From contig SKHS01000077.1 of NCBI GenBank assembly GCA_007116835.1, forward strand, positions 1 to 5,598: DNA of 5,598 nt, given 5' to 3'. The position numbers were made by a program, and so were the translations under genes. Shown here in pieces: positions 4,919 through 5,598 of the stretch. Every line of letters begins with the position of its first letter. Position 1 is the stretch's first letter. The notes beneath the pieces are model-generated. The model had not been told where the DNA came from. It was given only the letters and a program-made list of their open reading frames with translations, and searched no databases. The stretch is from Halomonas sp. Its GTDB lineage: Bacteria; Pseudomonadota; Gammaproteobacteria; Pseudomonadales; Halomonadaceae.

Positions 4919-5598
4919 ATGACGCCGGTGATTGCTTTCGGTGAAGCCTTGGTTGATATGCTGTCCAGCCGCTTAGGCGATGACACTGGCCAAGAAACCT
5001 TCACGCCCTACGCAGGCGGCGCGCCTGCTAACGTCGCGGTTGCCTGCGCCCGACTTAACGTACCTAGCCAATTTTTAGGCATGGTAGGAGACGATACGTT
5101 TGGCCACTTCCTGATTCGTGAGCTGAAAAGCCATGGGGTAGATACCCAGGGCGTGGTGCTGACCAAAGAAGCACGCACTGCGCTGGCGTTTGTTTCCCGG
5201 GATAGCAGCGGCGAGCGCACCTTTGATTTTTATCGCCCACCGGCGGCCGACCTGCTCTATCGCCTAGAGCACCTGCCCCAGGGCGTGTTTGAACAACCGG
5301 CGATTGTTCACTTGTGCAGCAACAGTTTGACTGACCCCGAGATTGCCGATACCACCTTAGCGATTGCCGCTATGGCGAAGCGCGCAAGCTGTTTAGTCAG
5401 CGTGGATGCCAACCTCCGTCATAATTTGTGGGCTGAAGGGTCAGCGGATGTATGGCGGGTAACCGAGCTATTGGATTGCGCCGATCTCGTTAAAGTCTCA
5501 CTGGAGGAGCTTGATTATCTTCGTGGCGGGCATTCTCAAGAAGCGTGGTTATCTCAGCGACTCGCCGCTGGGGTAAAGGTCATTTTAATCACTGACGG
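4919..5598 (+). CDS. PfkB-family sugar kinase, probable fructokinase (C-terminus beyond the right edge)
   Basis: PfkB (ribokinase-fold) kinases phosphorylate sugars with ATP; a fructokinase would make fructose-6-phosphate, which can enter the Entner-Doudoroff route after isomerisation. I translated from the ATG at 4919: the frame is open for 226 codons to the window edge. It shows the N-terminal IAFGEALVDM (5-14), the PfkB signature region GGAPANVAVACARL (33-46) followed by FLGMVGDDTFG (52-62), the substrate-lid segment ERTFDFYR (99-106), the fructokinase-like DANLRHNLW (163-171) and KVSLEEL (192-198). The family is usually 300-320 residues, so about 90 are missing, including the DTxGAGD catalytic motif. 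2-keto-3-deoxygluconate kinase is the main alternative, since it would also feed the pathway. The GGAPANVAVA and DxNLRxxLW patterns favour fructokinase. It is probably the fourth gene of the operon. Confidence 0.9.
   Translation, partial: MTPVIAFGEALVDMLSSRLGDDTGQETFTPYAGGAPANVAVACARLNVPSQFLGMVGDDTFGHFLIRELKSHGVDTQGVVLTKEARTALAFVSRDSSGERTFDFYRPPAADLLYRLEHLPQGVFEQPAIVHLCSNSLTDPEIADTTLAIAAMAKRASCLVSVDANLRHNLWAEGSADVWRVTELLDCADLVKVSLEELDYLRGGHSQEAWLSQRLAAGVKVILITD

Overview
The window looks like chromosomal DNA from a heterotrophic gammaproteobacterium. The moderate GC content, the E. coli/Pseudomonas-like Edd and Glk proteins, and HexR-type operator sequences would fit Halomonas or a relative. 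That genus-level guess is inference from general likeness, not a search. I see no mobile element, CRISPR array, tRNA or rRNA; the genes look like ordinary core metabolism.

Layout. Positions 1-848 (minus strand) hold most of cobT, the cobalamin lower-ligand gene, whose C-terminus runs off the left edge. Positions 849-1140 form a 292-bp AT-rich intergenic region between divergent genes. It contains two near-identical HexR-like operator sequences 61 bp apart and, closer to cobT, a two-part inverted repeat. From 1141 to the right edge four genes run on the plus strand: edd (6-phosphogluconate dehydratase), glk (glucokinase, overlapping edd by one base), a YdhF-like aldo/keto reductase (10-16 bp after glk, depending on the start), and a PfkB-family sugar kinase, probably a fructokinase, cut off at the right edge. 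The tight spacing suggests one operon.

How the genes fit together. Glk and the putative fructokinase would phosphorylate free glucose and fructose. The resulting glucose-6-phosphate (directly, or via fructose-6-phosphate isomerisation) would be oxidised to 6-phosphogluconate by enzymes encoded outside the window. Edd then makes 2-keto-3-deoxy-6-phosphogluconate (KDPG), the committed Entner-Doudoroff intermediate. The KDPG aldolase gene eda, zwf and pgl are not in the window. HexR is known in Proteobacteria as a KDPG-responsive repressor of such genes, so the two operators suggest feed-forward induction of the operon by the product of its first enzyme. The aldo/keto reductase is the member without an obvious place in the pathway.

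No clearly new system is visible. The points most worth a second look are the doubled HexR-like operator and the reductase placed between the two sugar kinases.
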